Translations under genes and position numbers: made by a program
The notes under the pieces: model-generated
What the model was told of the DNA's origin: nothing
The model's input: the letters and a program-made list of their open reading frames with translations, nothing else
Databases searched by the model: none
Source of the DNA: Hydractinia symbiolongicarpus
Lineage: Eukaryota > Cnidaria > Hydrozoa > Anthoathecata > Hydractiniidae
Assembly: GCF_029227915.1 (NCBI RefSeq)
Contig: NC_079881.1
Coordinates: 2,418,001 to 2,482,000 of the forward strand
Length of the DNA: 64,000 nucleotides
Reading direction: 5' to 3'
In this document: piece after piece, positions 24,583 to 38,962 of the stretch
Numbering within the stretch: position 1 is the stretch's first letter
How the letters are laid out: every line of letters begins with the position of its first letter

Positions 24583-26446
24583 CCCACAGTCAAACGTTTC
24601 ACTGTTTAAAGCGATGCAACCTAGTAATATCCAAATACTATCGCTAAATACATGTGGGGACGAATATGTGGCGCAACCGTTTTAACTCAAGCGGATTGAT
24701 ACCGTTAGAAAGTCAATGAAATTTAGTTTTTGAAACTGTCGCTTTTTCTTCAGTGCGCGATAACGGGTAGGATTGGTCCCCCAGTAAAAAATGACTTTTT
24801 TATTTAATTTTTTTAATAACGTGCTACCACAGCTCCCAGTGTAATCGCTGAGTTCCAGCAATCATGTCAAATTAAGAAGAATGATATTTCTTGTAGTCAA
24901 ACTGGCTTATTTATAACATTTATCAGTTCACAGTCCAAAGTCTGTTCATTTAAGTCCCACAGTCAATCGTTTCATTGTTAAAGGCGAAGCAACCTAATAA
25001 TATCAGAAAAATATCGCTAAATACATGTTGATACGAATATGTGACGCAACCGTTGTAACTCAAACGGATTGATACGGCCAAGAAGTCGATGAAATGTAGT
25101 TTTTGAGAATGTCTCTATTTCTTCAGCGCGAACTAACAGCTTTGATTGGTCCCACAGTAAAAAATGACTTATTTGTCTTAATTTTTTAATAAAGCGCTAC
25201 CACAGCGCCCAGTGTAATCGCTGAGTCTCAGCAATCATGTCAAATTAAGAAGAATATTATTTCTTGTAGTCAAACTGGCTCATTTATCACATTTATAAGG
25301 TCAAAGTCCAAAATCAGTTCTATTAAGTCCCACAGTCAACCGTTTCACTGTTAAAAGCGATGCAACCTAGTATTATCCGAATACTATCGCTAAATACATG
25401 TGGGGACGAATATGTGACGCAACAGTTGTAACTCAAACGGATTGATACCGTTAGAAATTCAATGAAAAGTAGTTTTTGAAACTGTCGCTATTTCTTCAGC
25501 GCGCGATAACGGCTAGGATTGGTCCCACAGTAAAAAATGACTTTTTTATTTAAATTTTTAAATGAAGTGCTACCACAGCGCCCAGTGTAATCGCTGAGTT
25601 CCGGCAATCATGTCAAATTAAGAAGAATGTTATTTCTTGGGTCCAGTTGGCTCACTTATCACATTTACAACGTCACACTCCCAAGTTAGTTCAATTAATT
25701 TCCACAGTCAATCGTTTCACTGTTAAAAGCAATACAACTTAGAAATATCGGAAGAAAATCACTTAATACATGTTGGTACGAATATGTGACGCAACCGTTG
25801 TAACTCAAACGGATTGATACCGTTAGAAAGTCAATGAAATGTAGTTTTTGAAACTGTCGCTTTTTCTTCTGCGCGAACTAACAGCTTTGATTGGTCCCAC
25901 AGTAAAAAATAACTTATTTCTCTTAATTTTTTAATAAAGCGCTACCACAGCGCCCAGTGTAATCGCTGAGTTCCAGCAATCATGTCAAATTAAGAAGAAT
26001 GTTATTTCTTGGGTCCAGTTGGCTCACTTATCACATTTATAACGTCACACTCCCAAGTTAGTTCAATTAAGTTCCACAGTCAATCGTTTCACTGTTAAAA
26101 GAAACACAACTTAGAAGTATCGGAGGAAAATTACTTAATACATGTTGGTACGAATATGTGACGCAACCGTTGTAACTCAACCGGATTGATACCGTTAGAA
26201 AGTCAATGAAATGTAGTTTTTGAAACTGTGGCTTTTTCTTCAGCGAGCGATAACGGGTAGGATTGGTCCCCCAGTAAAAAATGACTTTTTTTATTTAAAT
26301 TTTTTAATAACGTGCTACCACAGCGCCCAGTGTAATCGCTGAGTTCCAGCAATCATGTCAAATTAAGAAGAATGATATTTCTTGTAATCAAACTGGCTTA
26401 TTTATAACATTTATCAGGTCACAGTCCAAAGTTTGTTCATTTAAGT
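24583..26446 (+). repeat. Partial second copy of the nine-monomer unit
   Basis: The order a, b, c, d/b, d repeats 21229-23091 at an offset of about 3354 bp, including the GAGTCTCAGC and TTCTTCTGCGCGAAC variants. The copy ends at 26446, where a b-type monomer follows instead of a. The final d has a seven-T run (GACTTTTTTTATTT near 26284) that recurs near 30757. Confidence 0.82.
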
Positions 26447-29400
26447 CCCACAGTCAATCGTTTCATTGTTAAAGGCGAAGCAACCTAGTAATATCAGAAA
26501 AATATCGCTAAATACATGTTGATACGAATATGTGACGCAACCGTTGTAACTCAAACGGATTGATGCGGCCAAGAAGTGGATGAAATGTAGTTTTTGAGAA
26601 GGTCTTTATTTCTTCAGCGCGAACTAACAGCTATGATTGGTCCCACAGTAAAAAATTACTTATTTCTCTTAATTTTTTAATGAAGCGCTACCACAGCGCC
26701 CAGTGTAATCGCTGAGTTCCAGCAATCATGTCAAATTAAGAAGAATGATATTTCTTGTAGTCAAACTGGCTTATTTATAACATTTATCAGGTCACAGTCC
26801 AAAGTTTGTTCATTTAAGTCCCACAGTCAATCGTTTCATTGTTAAAGGCGAAGCAACCTAATAATATCAGAAAAATATCGCTAAATACATGTTGATACGA
26901 ATATGTGACGCAACCGTTGTAACTCAAACGGATTGATACGGCCAAGAAGTCGATGAAATGTAGTTTTTGAGAATGTCTCTATTTCTTCAGCGCGCGATAA
27001 CGGCTAGGATTGGTCCCACAGTAAAAAATGACTTTTTTATTTAAATTTTTAAATGAAGTGCTACCACAGCGCCTAGTGTAATCGCTGAGTTCCGGCAATC
27101 ATGTCAAATTAAGAAGATTGTTATTTCTTGGGTCCAGTTCGCTCACTTATCACATTTATAACGTCACACTCCCAAGTTAGTTCAATTAAGTTCCACAGTC
27201 AATCGTTTCACTGTTAAAAGCAATACAACTTAGAAATATCGGAAGAAAATCACTTAATACATGTTGGTACGAATATGTGACGCAACCGTTGTAACTCAAA
27301 CGGATTGATACCGTTAGAAAGTCAATGAAATGTAGTTTGTGAAACTGTCGCTTTTTCTTCAGCGCGAACTAACAGCTTTGATTGGTCCCACAGTAAAAAA
27401 TGACTTATTTCTCTTAATTTTTTAATAAAGCGCTACCACAGCGCCCAGTGTAATCGCTGAGTTCCAGCAATCATGTCAAATTAAGAAGAATGTTATTTCT
27501 TGGGTCCAGTTGGATCACTTATCACATTTATAACGACACACTCCCAAGTTAGTGCAATTAAGTTCCACAGTCAATCGTTTCACTGTTAAAAGCAATACAA
27601 CTTAGAAATATCGGAAGAAAATTACTTAATACATGTTGGTACGAATATGTGACGCAACCGTTGTAACGCAAACGGATTGATACCGTTAGAAAGTCAATGA
27701 AATGTAGTTTTTGAAACTGTCGCTTTTTCTTCAGCGAGCGATAACAGGTAGGATTGGTCCCCCAGTAAAAAATGACTTTTTTATTTAAATTTTTTAATAA
27801 CGTGCTACCACAGCGCCCAGTGTAATCGCTGAGTTCCAGCAATCATGTCAAAATAAGAAGAATGATATTTCTTGTAGTCAAACTGGCTTATTTATAACAT
27901 TTATCAGTTCACAGTCCAAAGTTTGTTCATTTAAGTCCCACAGTCAATCGTTTCATTGTTAAAGGCGAAGCAACCTAATAATATCAGAAAAATATCGCTA
28001 AATACATGTTGATACGAATATGTGACGCAACCGTTGTAACTCAAACGGATTGATACGGCCAAGAAAACGATGAAATGTAGTTTTTGAGAATGTCTCTATT
28101 TCTTCAGCGCGAACTAACAGCTTTGATTGGTCCCACAGTAAAAAATGACTTATTTCTCTTAATTTTTTGATAAAGCGCTACCACAGCGCCCAGTGTAATC
28201 GCTGAGTCTCAGCAATCATGTCAAATTAAGAAGAATACTATTTCTTGTAGTTAAACTGGCTCATTTATCACATTTATAAGGTCAAAGTCCAAAATCAGTT
28301 CTATTAAGTCCCACAGTCAACCGTTTCACTGTTAAAAGCGATGCAACCTAGTATTATCCGAATACTATCGCTAAATACATGTGGGGACGAATATGTGACG
28401 CAACAGTTGTAACTCAAACGGATTGATACCGTTAGAAATTCAATGAAAAGTAGTTTTTGAAACTGTCGCTATTTCTTCAGCGCGCGATAACGGCTAGGAT
28501 TGGTCCAACAGTAAAAAATGACTTTTTTATTTAAATTTTAAAATGAAGTGCTACCACAGCGCCCAGTGTAATCGCTGAGTTCCGGCAATCATGTCAAATT
28601 AAGAAGAATGTTATTTCTTGGGTCCAGTTGGCTCACTGATCACATTTATAACGTCACACTCCCAAGTTAGTTCAATTAAGTTCCACAGTCAATCGTTTCA
28701 CTGTTAAAAGCAATACAACTTAGAAATATCGAAAGAAAATCACTTAATACATGTTGGTACGAATATGTGACGCAACCGTTGTAACTCAAACGGATTGATA
28801 CCGTTAGAAAGTCAATGAAATGTAGTTTTTGAAACTGTCGCTTTTTCTTCTGCGCGAACTAACAGCTTTGATTGGTCCCACAGTAAAAAATGACTTATTT
28901 CTCTTAATTTTTTAATAAAGCGCTACCACAGCGCCCAGTGTAATCGCTGAGTTCCAGCAATCATGTCAAATTAAGAAGAATGTTATTTCTTGGGTCCAGT
29001 TGGATCACTTATCACATTTATAACGACACACTCCCAAGTTAGTGCAATTAAGTTCCACAGTCAATCGTTTCACTGTTAAAAGCAATACAACTTAGAAATA
29101 TCGGAAGAAAATTACTTAATACATGTTGGTACGAGTATGTGACGCAACCGTTGTAACTCAAACGGATTGATACCGTTAGAAAGTCAATGAAATGTAGTTT
29201 TTGAAACTGTCGCTTTTTCTTCAGCGAGCGATAACAGGTAGGATTGGTCCCCCAGTAAAAAATGACTTTTTTATTTAAATTTTTTAATAACGTGCTACCA
29301 CAGCGCCCAGTGTAATCGCTGAGTTCCAGCAATCATGTCAAAATAAGAAGAATGATATTTCTTGTAGTCAAACTGGCTTATTTATAACATTTATCAGTTC

Positions 29401-31280
29401 ACAGTCCAAAGTTTGTTCATTTAAGTCCCACAGTCAATCGTTTCATTGTTAAAGGCGAAGCAACCTAATAATATCAGAAAAATATCGCTAAATACATGTT
29501 GATACGAATATGTGACGCAACCGTTGTAACTCAAACGGATTGATACGGCCAAGAAGTCGATGAAATGTAGTTTTTGAGAATGTCTCTATTTCTTCAGCGC
29601 GAACTAACAGCTTTGATTGGTCCCACAGTAAAAAATGACTTATTTCTCTTAATTTTTTAATAAAGCGCTACCACAGCGCCCAGTGTAATCGCTGAGTCTC
29701 AGCAATCATGTCAAATTAAGAAGAATACTATTTCTTGTAGTTAAACTGGCTCATTTATCACATTTATAAGGTCAAAGTCCAAAATCAGTTCTATTAAGTC
29801 CCACAGTCAACCGTTTCACTGTTAAAAGCGATGCAACCTAGTATTATCCGAATACTATCGCTAAATACATGTGGGGACGAATATGTGACGCAACAGTTGT
29901 AACTCAAACGGATTGATACCGTTAGAAATTCAATGAAAAGTAGTTTTTGAAACTGTCGCTATTTCTTCAGCGCGCGATAACGGCTAGGATTGGTCCCACA
30001 GTAAAAAATGACTTTTTTATTTAAATTTTTAAATGAAGTGCTACCACAGCGCCCAGTGTAATCGCTGAGTTCCGGCAATCATGTCAAATTAAGAAGAATG
30101 TTATTTCTTGGGTCCAGTTGGCTCACTTATCACATTTATAACGTCACACTCCCAAGTTAGTTCAATTAAGTTCCACAGTCAATCGTTTCACTGTTAAAAG
30201 CAATACAACTTAGAAATATCGGAAGAAAATCACTTAATACATGTTGGTACGAATATGTGACGCAACCGTTGTAACTCAAACGGATTGATACCGTTAGAAA
30301 GTCAATGAAATGTAGTTTTTGAAACTGTCGCTTTTTCTTCTGCGCGAACTAACAGCTTTGATTGGTCCCACAGTAAAAAATAACTTATTTCTCTTAATTT
30401 TTTAATAAAGCGCTACCACAGCGCCCAGTGTAATCGCTGAGTTCCAGCAATCATGTCAAATTAAGAAGAATGTTATTTCTTGGGTCCAGTTGGCTCACTT
30501 ATCACATTTATAACGTCACACTCCCAAGTTAGTTCAATTAAGTTCCACAGTCAATCGTTTCACTGTTAAAAGAAATACAACTTAGAAATATCGGAAGAAA
30601 ATTACTTAATACATGTTGGTACGAATATGTGACGCAACCGTTGTAACTCAAACGGATTGATACCGTTAGAAAGTCAATGAAATGTAGTTTTTGAAACTGT
30701 CGCTTTTTCTTCAGCGAGCGATAACGGGTAGGATTGGTCCCCCAGTAAAAAATGACTTTTTTTATTTAAATTTTTTAATAACGTGCTACCACAGCGCCCA
30801 GTGTAATCGCTGAGTTCCAGCAATCATGTCAAATTAAGAAGAATGATATTTCTTGTAATCAAACTGGCTTATTTATAACATTTATCAGGTCACAGTCCAA
30901 AGTTTGTTCATTTAAGTCCCACAGTCAATCGTTTCATTGTTAAAGGCGAAGCAACCTAGTAATATCAGAAAAACATCGCTAAATACATGTTGATACGAAT
31001 ATGTGACGCAACCGTTGTAACTCAAACGGATTGATGCTGCCAAGAAGTCGATGAAATGTAGTTTTTGAGAAGGTCTTTATTTCTTCAGCGCGTACTAACA
31101 GCTATGATTGGTCCCACAGTAAAAAATTACTTATTTCTCTTAATTTTTTAATAAAGCGCTACCACAGCGCCCAGTGTAATCGCTGAGTTCCAGCAATCAT
31201 GTCAAATTAAGAAGAATGATATTTCTTGTAGTCAAACTGGCTTATTTATAACATTTATCAGGTCACAGTCCAAAGTTTGT
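26447..31280 (+). repeat. Tetramer d-b-c-d/b (1490 bp) within a 12-monomer period
   Basis: The unit d, b, c, d/b begins at 27564, 29054 and, partially, 30544, with period 1490. It carries private variants such as TTGGATCACTTATC and AGTGCAATTAAG. On a larger scale, a distinctive b monomer (GATGCGGCC or GATGCTGCC, GGTCTTTATTTC, CAGCTATGATTGG) occurs at 26447 and again at 30918, an offset of 4471 bp or twelve monomers. Its neighbours on both sides correspond as well. Confidence 0.83.
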
Positions 31281-33740
31281 TCATTTAAGTCCCACAGTCA
31301 ATCGTTTCATTGTTAAAGGCGAAGCAACCTAATAATATCAGAAAAATGTCGCTAAATACATGTTGATACGAATATGTGACGCAACCGTTGTAACTCAAAC
31401 GGATTGATACCGTTATAAATTCAATGAAATGTAGTTTTTGAAACTGTCGCCATTTCTTCAGCGCGCGATAACGGCTAGGATTGGTCCCACAGTAAAAAAT
31501 GACTTTTTTATTTAAATTTTTAAATGAAGTGCTACCACAGCGCCTAGTGTAATCGCTGAGTTCCGGCAATCATGTCAAATTAAGAAGAATGTTATTTCTT
31601 GGGTCCAGTTGGCTCACTTATCACATTTATAACGTCACACTCCCAAGTTAGTTCAATTAAGTTCCACAGTCAATCGTTTCACTGTTAAAAGCAATACAAC
31701 TTAGAAATATCGGAAGAAAATCACTTAATACATGTTGGTACGAATATGTGACGCAACCGTTGTAACTCAAACGGATTGATACCGTTAGAAAGTCAATGAA
31801 ATAAAGTTTTTGAAACTGTCGATTTTTCTTCAGCGCGAACTAACAGCTTTGATTGGTCCCACAGTAAAAAATGACTTATTTCTCTTAATTTTTTAATAAA
31901 GCGCTACCACAGCGCCCAGTGTAATCGCTGAGTTCCAGCAATCATGTCAAATTAAGAAGAATGTTATTTCTTGGGTCCAGTTGGATCACTTATCACATTT
32001 ACAACGTCACACTCCCAAGTTAGTTCAATTAAGTTCCACAGTCAATCGTTTCACTGTTAAAAGCAATACAACTTAGAAATATCGGAAGAAAATCACTTAA
32101 TACATGTTGGTACGAATATGTGACGCAACCGTTGTAACTCAAACGGATTGATACCGTTAGAAAGTCAATGAAATGTAGTTTTTGAAACTGTCGCTTTTTC
32201 TTCAGCGCGAACCAACAGCTTTGATTGGTCCCACAGTAAAAAATGACTTATTTATCCTAATTTTTTAATAAAGTTCTACAACAGCGCCCAGTGTAATCGC
32301 TGAGTTCCGGCAATCATGTCAAATTAAGAAGAATGTTATTTCTTGGGTCCAGTTGGCTCGCTTATCACATTTATAACGTCACACTCCCAAGTTAGTTCAA
32401 TTAAGTTCCACAGTCAATCGTATCATTGTTAAAGGCGAAGCAACCTAGTACTATCAGAAAAATATCGCTTAATACATGTTGGTACGAATATGTGACGCAA
32501 CCGTTGTAACTCAAACGGATTGATACGGCCAAGAAGTCGATGAAATGTAGTTTTTGAGAATGTCTCTATTTCTTCAGCGCGAACTGACAGCTTTGATTGG
32601 TCCCACAGTAAAAAATGACTTATTTCTCTTAACTTTTTAATAAAGCGCTACCACAGCGCCCAGTGTAATCGCTGAGTTCCAGCAATCATGTCAAATTAAG
32701 AAGAATGTTATTTCTTGTAGTCAAACTGGCTTATTTATAACATTTAGAAGGTCAAAGTCCAAAATCAGTTCAGTTAAGTCCCACAGTCAAATGTTTCACT
32801 GTTAAAAGCGATGCAACCTAGTAATATCTGAATACTATCGCTAAATACATGTGGGGACGAATATGTGACGTAACAGTTGTAACTCAAACGGATTGATACC
32901 GTTAGAAAGTCAATGAAATGTAGTTTTTGAAACTGTCGCTAATTCTTCAGCGTGGTATAACGGCTAGGAGTGGTCCCACAGTAAGAAAAGACTTATTTAT
33001 CCAAACTTTTAAATAAAGCGCTACCACAGAGCCGAATGTAATTGCTGAATTCCAGCAACCATGCGAAATTAAGAAGAATGTTATTCCTTGGAGAGCATTT
33101 GGCTCATTTATCAAATTTATAAGGTCAAATTCCAGAATCAGTTCAATTAATTCCCACAGTCAATCGTTTCACTGTTAAAGGCAATACAACTTAGAAATAT
33201 CGGAAGAAAATCACTTAATACATGTTGGTACGAATATGTGACGCAACCGTTGTAACTCAAACGGATTGACACCGTTAGTAAGTCAATGAAATGTAGTTCT
33301 TGAAACTTTAGCTATTTCGTCAGCGCGAACTAACGGCTAGGATTGGTCCCACAGTAAAAAATGACTTATTTATCCTAATTTTTTAATAAAGTTCTACCAC
33401 AGCGCCCAGTGTAATCGCTGAGTTCTAGCAATCTTGTCAAATTAAGAAGAATGTTATTTCTTGTAGTCAAACTGGCTCATTTATAATATTTATCAGGTCA
33501 CAGTCCAAAGTTAGTTCAATTAAGTCCTACAGTCAATCGTTTCACTGTTAAAAGCGATGCAATTTAGTCATATCGGAAGAAAATCACTAAATACATGTTG
33601 GTACGAATATGTGACGCAACCGTTGTAACTCAAACGGATTGACACTGTTAGTAAGTCAAAGAAATGTAGTTCTTGAAACTGTCGCTACTTCTTCAGCGCG
33701 CGATAACGGCTAGAATGGTCCCACAGTAAAAAATGACTTT
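31281..33740 (+). repeat. Mixed monomers, transition zone
   Basis: About seven monomers with no repeated unit that I can see. They include two d/b chimeras in a row (near 31650 and 32030), a b monomer with GCGCGAACTGACAGC near 32583, one monomer with unusual right-half variants (AGAGCCGAATGTAATTGC, AACCATGCGAAATTAAG, near 33029-33073), and monomers of the CTTTAGC or TTAGTAAG type. Only satellite sequence is present. Confidence 0.8.
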
Positions 33741-35609
33741 TTTATTTAAATTTTTAAATGAAGTGCTACCACAGCACCCAGTGTAATCGCTGAGTTCCGG
33801 CAATCATGTCAAATTAAGAAGAATGTTATTTCTTGGGTCCAGTTGGCTCACTTATCACATTTATAACGTCACACTCCCAAGTTAGTTCAATTAAGTTCCA
33901 CAGTCAATCGTTTCACTGTTAAAAGCAATACAACTTAGAAATATGGGAAGAAAATCACTTAATACATGTTGGTACGAATATGTGACGCAACCGTTGTAAC
34001 TCAAACGGATTTATACCGCTAGAAAGACAATGAAATGTAGTCTTTGAAACTGTCGCTATTTCTTCAGGGCATGCTAACGGCCAAGATTGGTCTAACAGTA
34101 AGAAAAGACTTATTTATCTAAATTTTTAAATAAAGCGCTACCACAGATCCTAATGTAATCGCTGAATTCCAGCCATCACGTCAAATTAAGAAGAAAGTTA
34201 TTCCTTGCAGACCAATTGGATCATCTATCACATTTATAAGGACATAGTACAGAGTCACTTCAATTAATTTCCACAGTCAGTCATTTCACTGTTATAAGCA
34301 ACACAACTTAGTAAGTATGGAAGAAAATCACTAAATACATGTTGGTACGAATATGTGACGCAACCGTTCTAACTCAAACGGATTGACACCGTTATAAAGT
34401 CAATGAAATGTAGTTTTTGAAACTGTCTCTATTTCTTCAGCGCGAACTAACGGCTGGGATTGGTCCCTCAGTAAAAAATGACTTATTTATCTTAATTTTT
34501 AAGTAAAACTCTACCACAGCGCCCAGTGCAATCGCTGAGTTCCAGCAATCAAGTCACATTAAGAAGAATGTTACTTCTTGTAATCAAACTGGCGCATTTA
34601 TCATATTTAGAAGGTCAAAGTCCAAAATCAGTTCAGTTAAGTCCCACAGTCAAATGTTTCACTGTTAAAAGCGATGCAACCTAGTAATATCTAAATACTA
34701 TCGCTAAATACATGTGGCGACGAATATGTGACGTAACAGTTGTAACTCAAACGGATTGATACCGTTAGAAAGTCAATGAAATGTAGTTTTTGAAACTGTC
34801 GCTATTTCTTCAGCGCGCGATAACGGCTAGAATTGGTCCCACAGTAAAAATTGACTTTTTTATTTAAATTTTTAAATGAAGTGCTACCACAGCGCCCAGT
34901 GTAATCGCTGAGTTCCGGCAATCATGTCAAATTAAGAAGAATGTTATTTCTTGGGTCCTGTTGGCTTGCTTATCACATTTATAACGTCACACTCCCAAGT
35001 AAGTTCAATTAAGTTCCACAGTCAATCGTTTCACTGTTAAAAGCAATACAACTTAGAAATATCGGAAGAAAATCACTTAAAACATGTTGGTACGAATATG
35101 TGACGCAACCGTTGTAACTCAAACGGATTGACACTGTTAGTAAGTCAATGAAATGTAGTCTTTGAAACTGTCGCTATTTCTTCAGGGCATGCTAACGGCC
35201 AAGATTGGTCTAACAGTAAGAAAAGACTTATTTATCTAAATTTTTAAATAAAGCGCTACCACAGATCCTAATGTAATCGCTGAATTCCAGCCATCACGTC
35301 AAATTAAGAAGAAAGTTATTCCTTGCAGACCAATTGGATCATCTATCACATTTATAAGGACATAGTACAGAGTCACTTCAATTAATTTCCACAGTCAGTC
35401 ATTTCACTGTTATAAGCAACACAACTTAGTAAGTATGGAAGAAAATCACTAAATACATGTTGGTACGAATATGTGACGCAACCGTTCTAACTCAAACGGA
35501 TTGACACCGTTATAAAGTCAATGAAATGTAGTTTTTGAAACTGTCTCTATTTCTTCAGCGCGAACTAACGGCTGGGATTGGTCCCTCAGTAAAAAATGAC
35601 TTTTTTATT
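33741..35609 (+). repeat. Recombined precursor of the 3353-bp unit
   Basis: The segment from about 33740 to 35150 resembles 35610-37010 at an offset of about 1862 bp (five monomers). It shares ATATGGGAAG, GCTAGAAAGACAATG and GGGCATGCTAACGGCC. At about 35150 it switches back to a copy of 34034-34480 at an offset of 1118 bp. As a result, the CAGTCATTTCACTGTTATAAGC monomer type occurs at 34278, 35396 and 36141. The junction monomer has GTTAGTAAGTC on its left and GTCTTTGAAACTGTCGC on its right. Confidence 0.8.
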
Positions 35610-38600
35610 TAAATTTTTAAATGAAGTGCTACCACAGCACCCAGTGTAATCGCTGAGTTCCGGCAATCATGTCAAATTAAGAAGAATGTTATTTCTTGGG
35701 TCCAGTTGGCTCACTTATCACATTTATAACGTCACACTCCCAAGTTAGTTCAATTAAGTTCCACAGTCAATCGTTTCACTGTTAAAAGCAATACAACTTA
35801 GAAATATGGGAAGAAAATCACTTAATACATGTTGGTACGAATATGTGACGCAACCGTTGTAACTCAAACGGATTTATACCGCTAGAAAGACAATGAAATG
35901 TAGTCTTTGAAACTGTCGCTATTTCTTCAGGGCATGCTAACGGCCAAGATTGGTCTAACAGTAAGAAAAGACTTATTTATCTAAATTTTTAAATAAAGCG
36001 CTACCACAGATCCTAATGTAATCGCTGAATTCCAGCCATCACGTCAAATTAAGAAGAAAGTTATTCCTTGCAGACCAATTGGATCATCTATCACATTTAT
36101 AAGGACATAGTACAGAGTCACTTCAATTAATTTCCACAGTCAGTCATTTCACTGTTATAAGCAACACAACTTAGTAAGTATGGAAGAAAATCACTAAATA
36201 CATGTTGGTACGAATATGTGACGCAACCGTTCTAACTCAAACGGATTGACACCGTTATAAAGTCAATGAAATGTAGTTTTTGAAACTGTCTCTATTTCTT
36301 CAGCGCGAACTAACGGCTGGGATTGGTCCCTCAGTAAAAAATGACTTATTTATCTTAATTTTTAAGTAAAACTCTACCACAGCGCCCAGTGCAATCGCTG
36401 AGTTCCAGCAATCAAGTCACATTAAGAAGAATGTTACTTCTTGTAATCAAACTGGCGCATTTATCATATTTAGAAGGTCAAAGTCCAAAATCAGTTCAGT
36501 TAAGTCCCACAGTCAAATGTTTCACTGTTAAAAGCGATGCAACCTAGTAATATCTAAATACTATCGCTAAATACATGTGGCGACGAATATGTGACGTAAC
36601 AGTTGTAACTCAAACGGATTGATACCGTTAGAAAGTCAATGAAATGTAGTTTTTGAAACTGTCGCTATTTCTTCAGCGCGCGATAACGGCTAGAATTGGT
36701 CCCACAGTAAAAATTGACTTTTTTATTTAAATTTTTAAATGAAGTGCTACCACAGCGCCCAGTGTAATCGCTGAGTTCCGGCAATCATGTCAAATTAAGA
36801 AGAATGTTATTTCTTGGGTCCTGTTGGCTTGCTTATCACATTTATAACGTCACACTCCTAAGTAAGTTCAATTAAGTTCCACAGTCAATCGTTTCACTGT
36901 TAAAAGCAATACAACTTAGAAATATCGGAAGAAAATCACTTAAAACATGTTGGTACGAATATGTGACGCAACCGTTGTAACTCAAACGGATTGCCACTGT
37001 TAGTAAGTCAATGAAATGTAGTTCTTGAAACTGTCGCTACTTCTTCAGCGCGCGATAACGGCTAGGATTGGTCCCACAGTAAAAAATGACTTTTTTATTT
37101 AAATTTTTAAATGAAGTGCTTCCACAGCGCCCAGTGTAATCGCTGAGTTCCGGCAATCATGTCAAATTAAGAAGAATGTTATTTCTTGGGTCCAGTTGGC
37201 TCGCTTATCACATTTATAACGTCACACTCCCAAGTTAGTTCAATTAAGTTCCAGAGTCAATCGTTTCACTGTTAAAAGCGATACAACTTAGTAATATCGG
37301 AAAAAAATCACTAAGTACAAGTTGGTACGAATATGTGACGCAATTGTTCTAACTCAAACGAATTGACACCGGTAGAAAGTCAATGAAATTTACTTTTTGA
37401 ATCTGTCTCTATTTCTTCAGCGCGAACTAACGGCTAGGATTGGTCCAACAGTAAAAAAAGACTTATTTATCCTAATTTTTTAATAAAGTGCTACCACAGC
37501 GCCCAGTGCAATCGCTAAGTTCCAGCAATCAAGTCAAATTAAGAAGAATGTTACTTCTTGTAATCAAACTGGCTCATTTATCACATTTAGAAGGTCAAAC
37601 TCCAAAATCAGTTCAGTTAAGTCCCACAGTCAAATGTTTCACTGTTAAAAGCGATGCAACCTAGTAATATCTGAATACTATCGCTAAATACATGTGGGGA
37701 CGAATATGTGACGTAACAGTTGTAACTCAAACGGATTGATACCGTTAGAAAGTCAATGAAATGTAGTTTTTGAAACTGTCGCTATTTCTTCAGCGCGCGA
37801 TGACGGCTAGGATTGGTCCCACAGTAAAAATTGACTTTTTTATTTAAATTTTTAAATGAAGTGCTACCACAGCGCCCAGTGTAATCGCTGAGTTCCGGCA
37901 ATCATGTCAAATTAAGAAGAATGTTATTTCTTGGGTCCTGTTGGCTTGCTTATCACATTTATAACGTCACACTCCCAAGTTAGTTCAATTAAGTTCCACA
38001 GTCAATCGTTTCACTGTTAAAAGCAATACAACTTAGAAATATCGGAAGAAAATCACTTAAAACATGTTGGTACGAATATGTGACGCAACCGTTGTAACTC
38101 AAACGGATTGACACCGTTAGTAAGTCAATGAAATGTAGTTCTTGAAACTTTCGCTATTTCGTCAGCGCAAACTAACGGCTACGATTGGTCCCACAGTAAA
38201 AAATGACTTATTTATCCTAATTTTTTAATAAAGTTCTACCACACCGCCCAGTGTAATCGCTGAGTTCTAGCAATCAAGTCAAATTAAGAAGAATGTTATT
38301 TCTTGTAGTCAAACTGGCTCATTTATAATATTTATCAGGTCACAGTCCAAAGTTAGTTCAATTAATTCCCAGAGTCAATCGTTTCACTGTTAAAAGCGGT
38401 ACAACTTAGTAATATCGGAAAAAAATTACAAAGTACATGTTGGTACGAATATGTGACGCAACCGTTGTAACTCAAAAGGATTTATACCGCTAGAAAGTCA
38501 ATGAAATGTAGTCTTTGAAACTGTTCCTATTTATTCAGGGCATGCTAACGGCCAGGATTGGTCTAACAGTAAGAAAAGACTTATTTATCTAAATTTTTAA

Positions 38601-38962
38601 ATAAAGCGCTACCACAGATCCTAATGTAATCGCTGAATTCCAGCCATCACGTCAAATTAAGAAGAAAGTTATTGCTTGGAGACCAATTCGATCATCTATC
38701 ACATTTATAAGGACATAGTACAGAGTCAGTTCAATTAATTTCCACAGTCAATCGTTTTACTGTTAAAAGCAATACAACTTAGAAATATCGGAAGAAAATC
38801 ACTTAATACATGTTGGTACGAATATGTGACGCAATCGTTCTAACTCAAACGAATTGACACCGGTAGAAAGTCAATGAAATGTACTTTTTGAAACTGTCTC
38901 TATTTCTTCAGCGCGAACTAACGGCTGGGATTGGTCCCACAGTAAAAAATGACTTATTTATC
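35610..38962 (+). repeat. 3353-bp nine-monomer tandem duplication, copy 1
   Basis: Nine monomers repeat exactly in register from 38963. The upstream limit is visible: 35609 is T where the corresponding 38962 is C, in the ATTTATCTAAA versus ATTTATTTAAA context. The unit includes GTCCTGTTGGCTTGC, CACTCCTAAGTAAG, AAGTACAAGTTGG and GGGCATGCTAACGG variants. The only difference from copy 2 that I noticed is C at 36994 (A at 40347). Confidence 0.93.
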
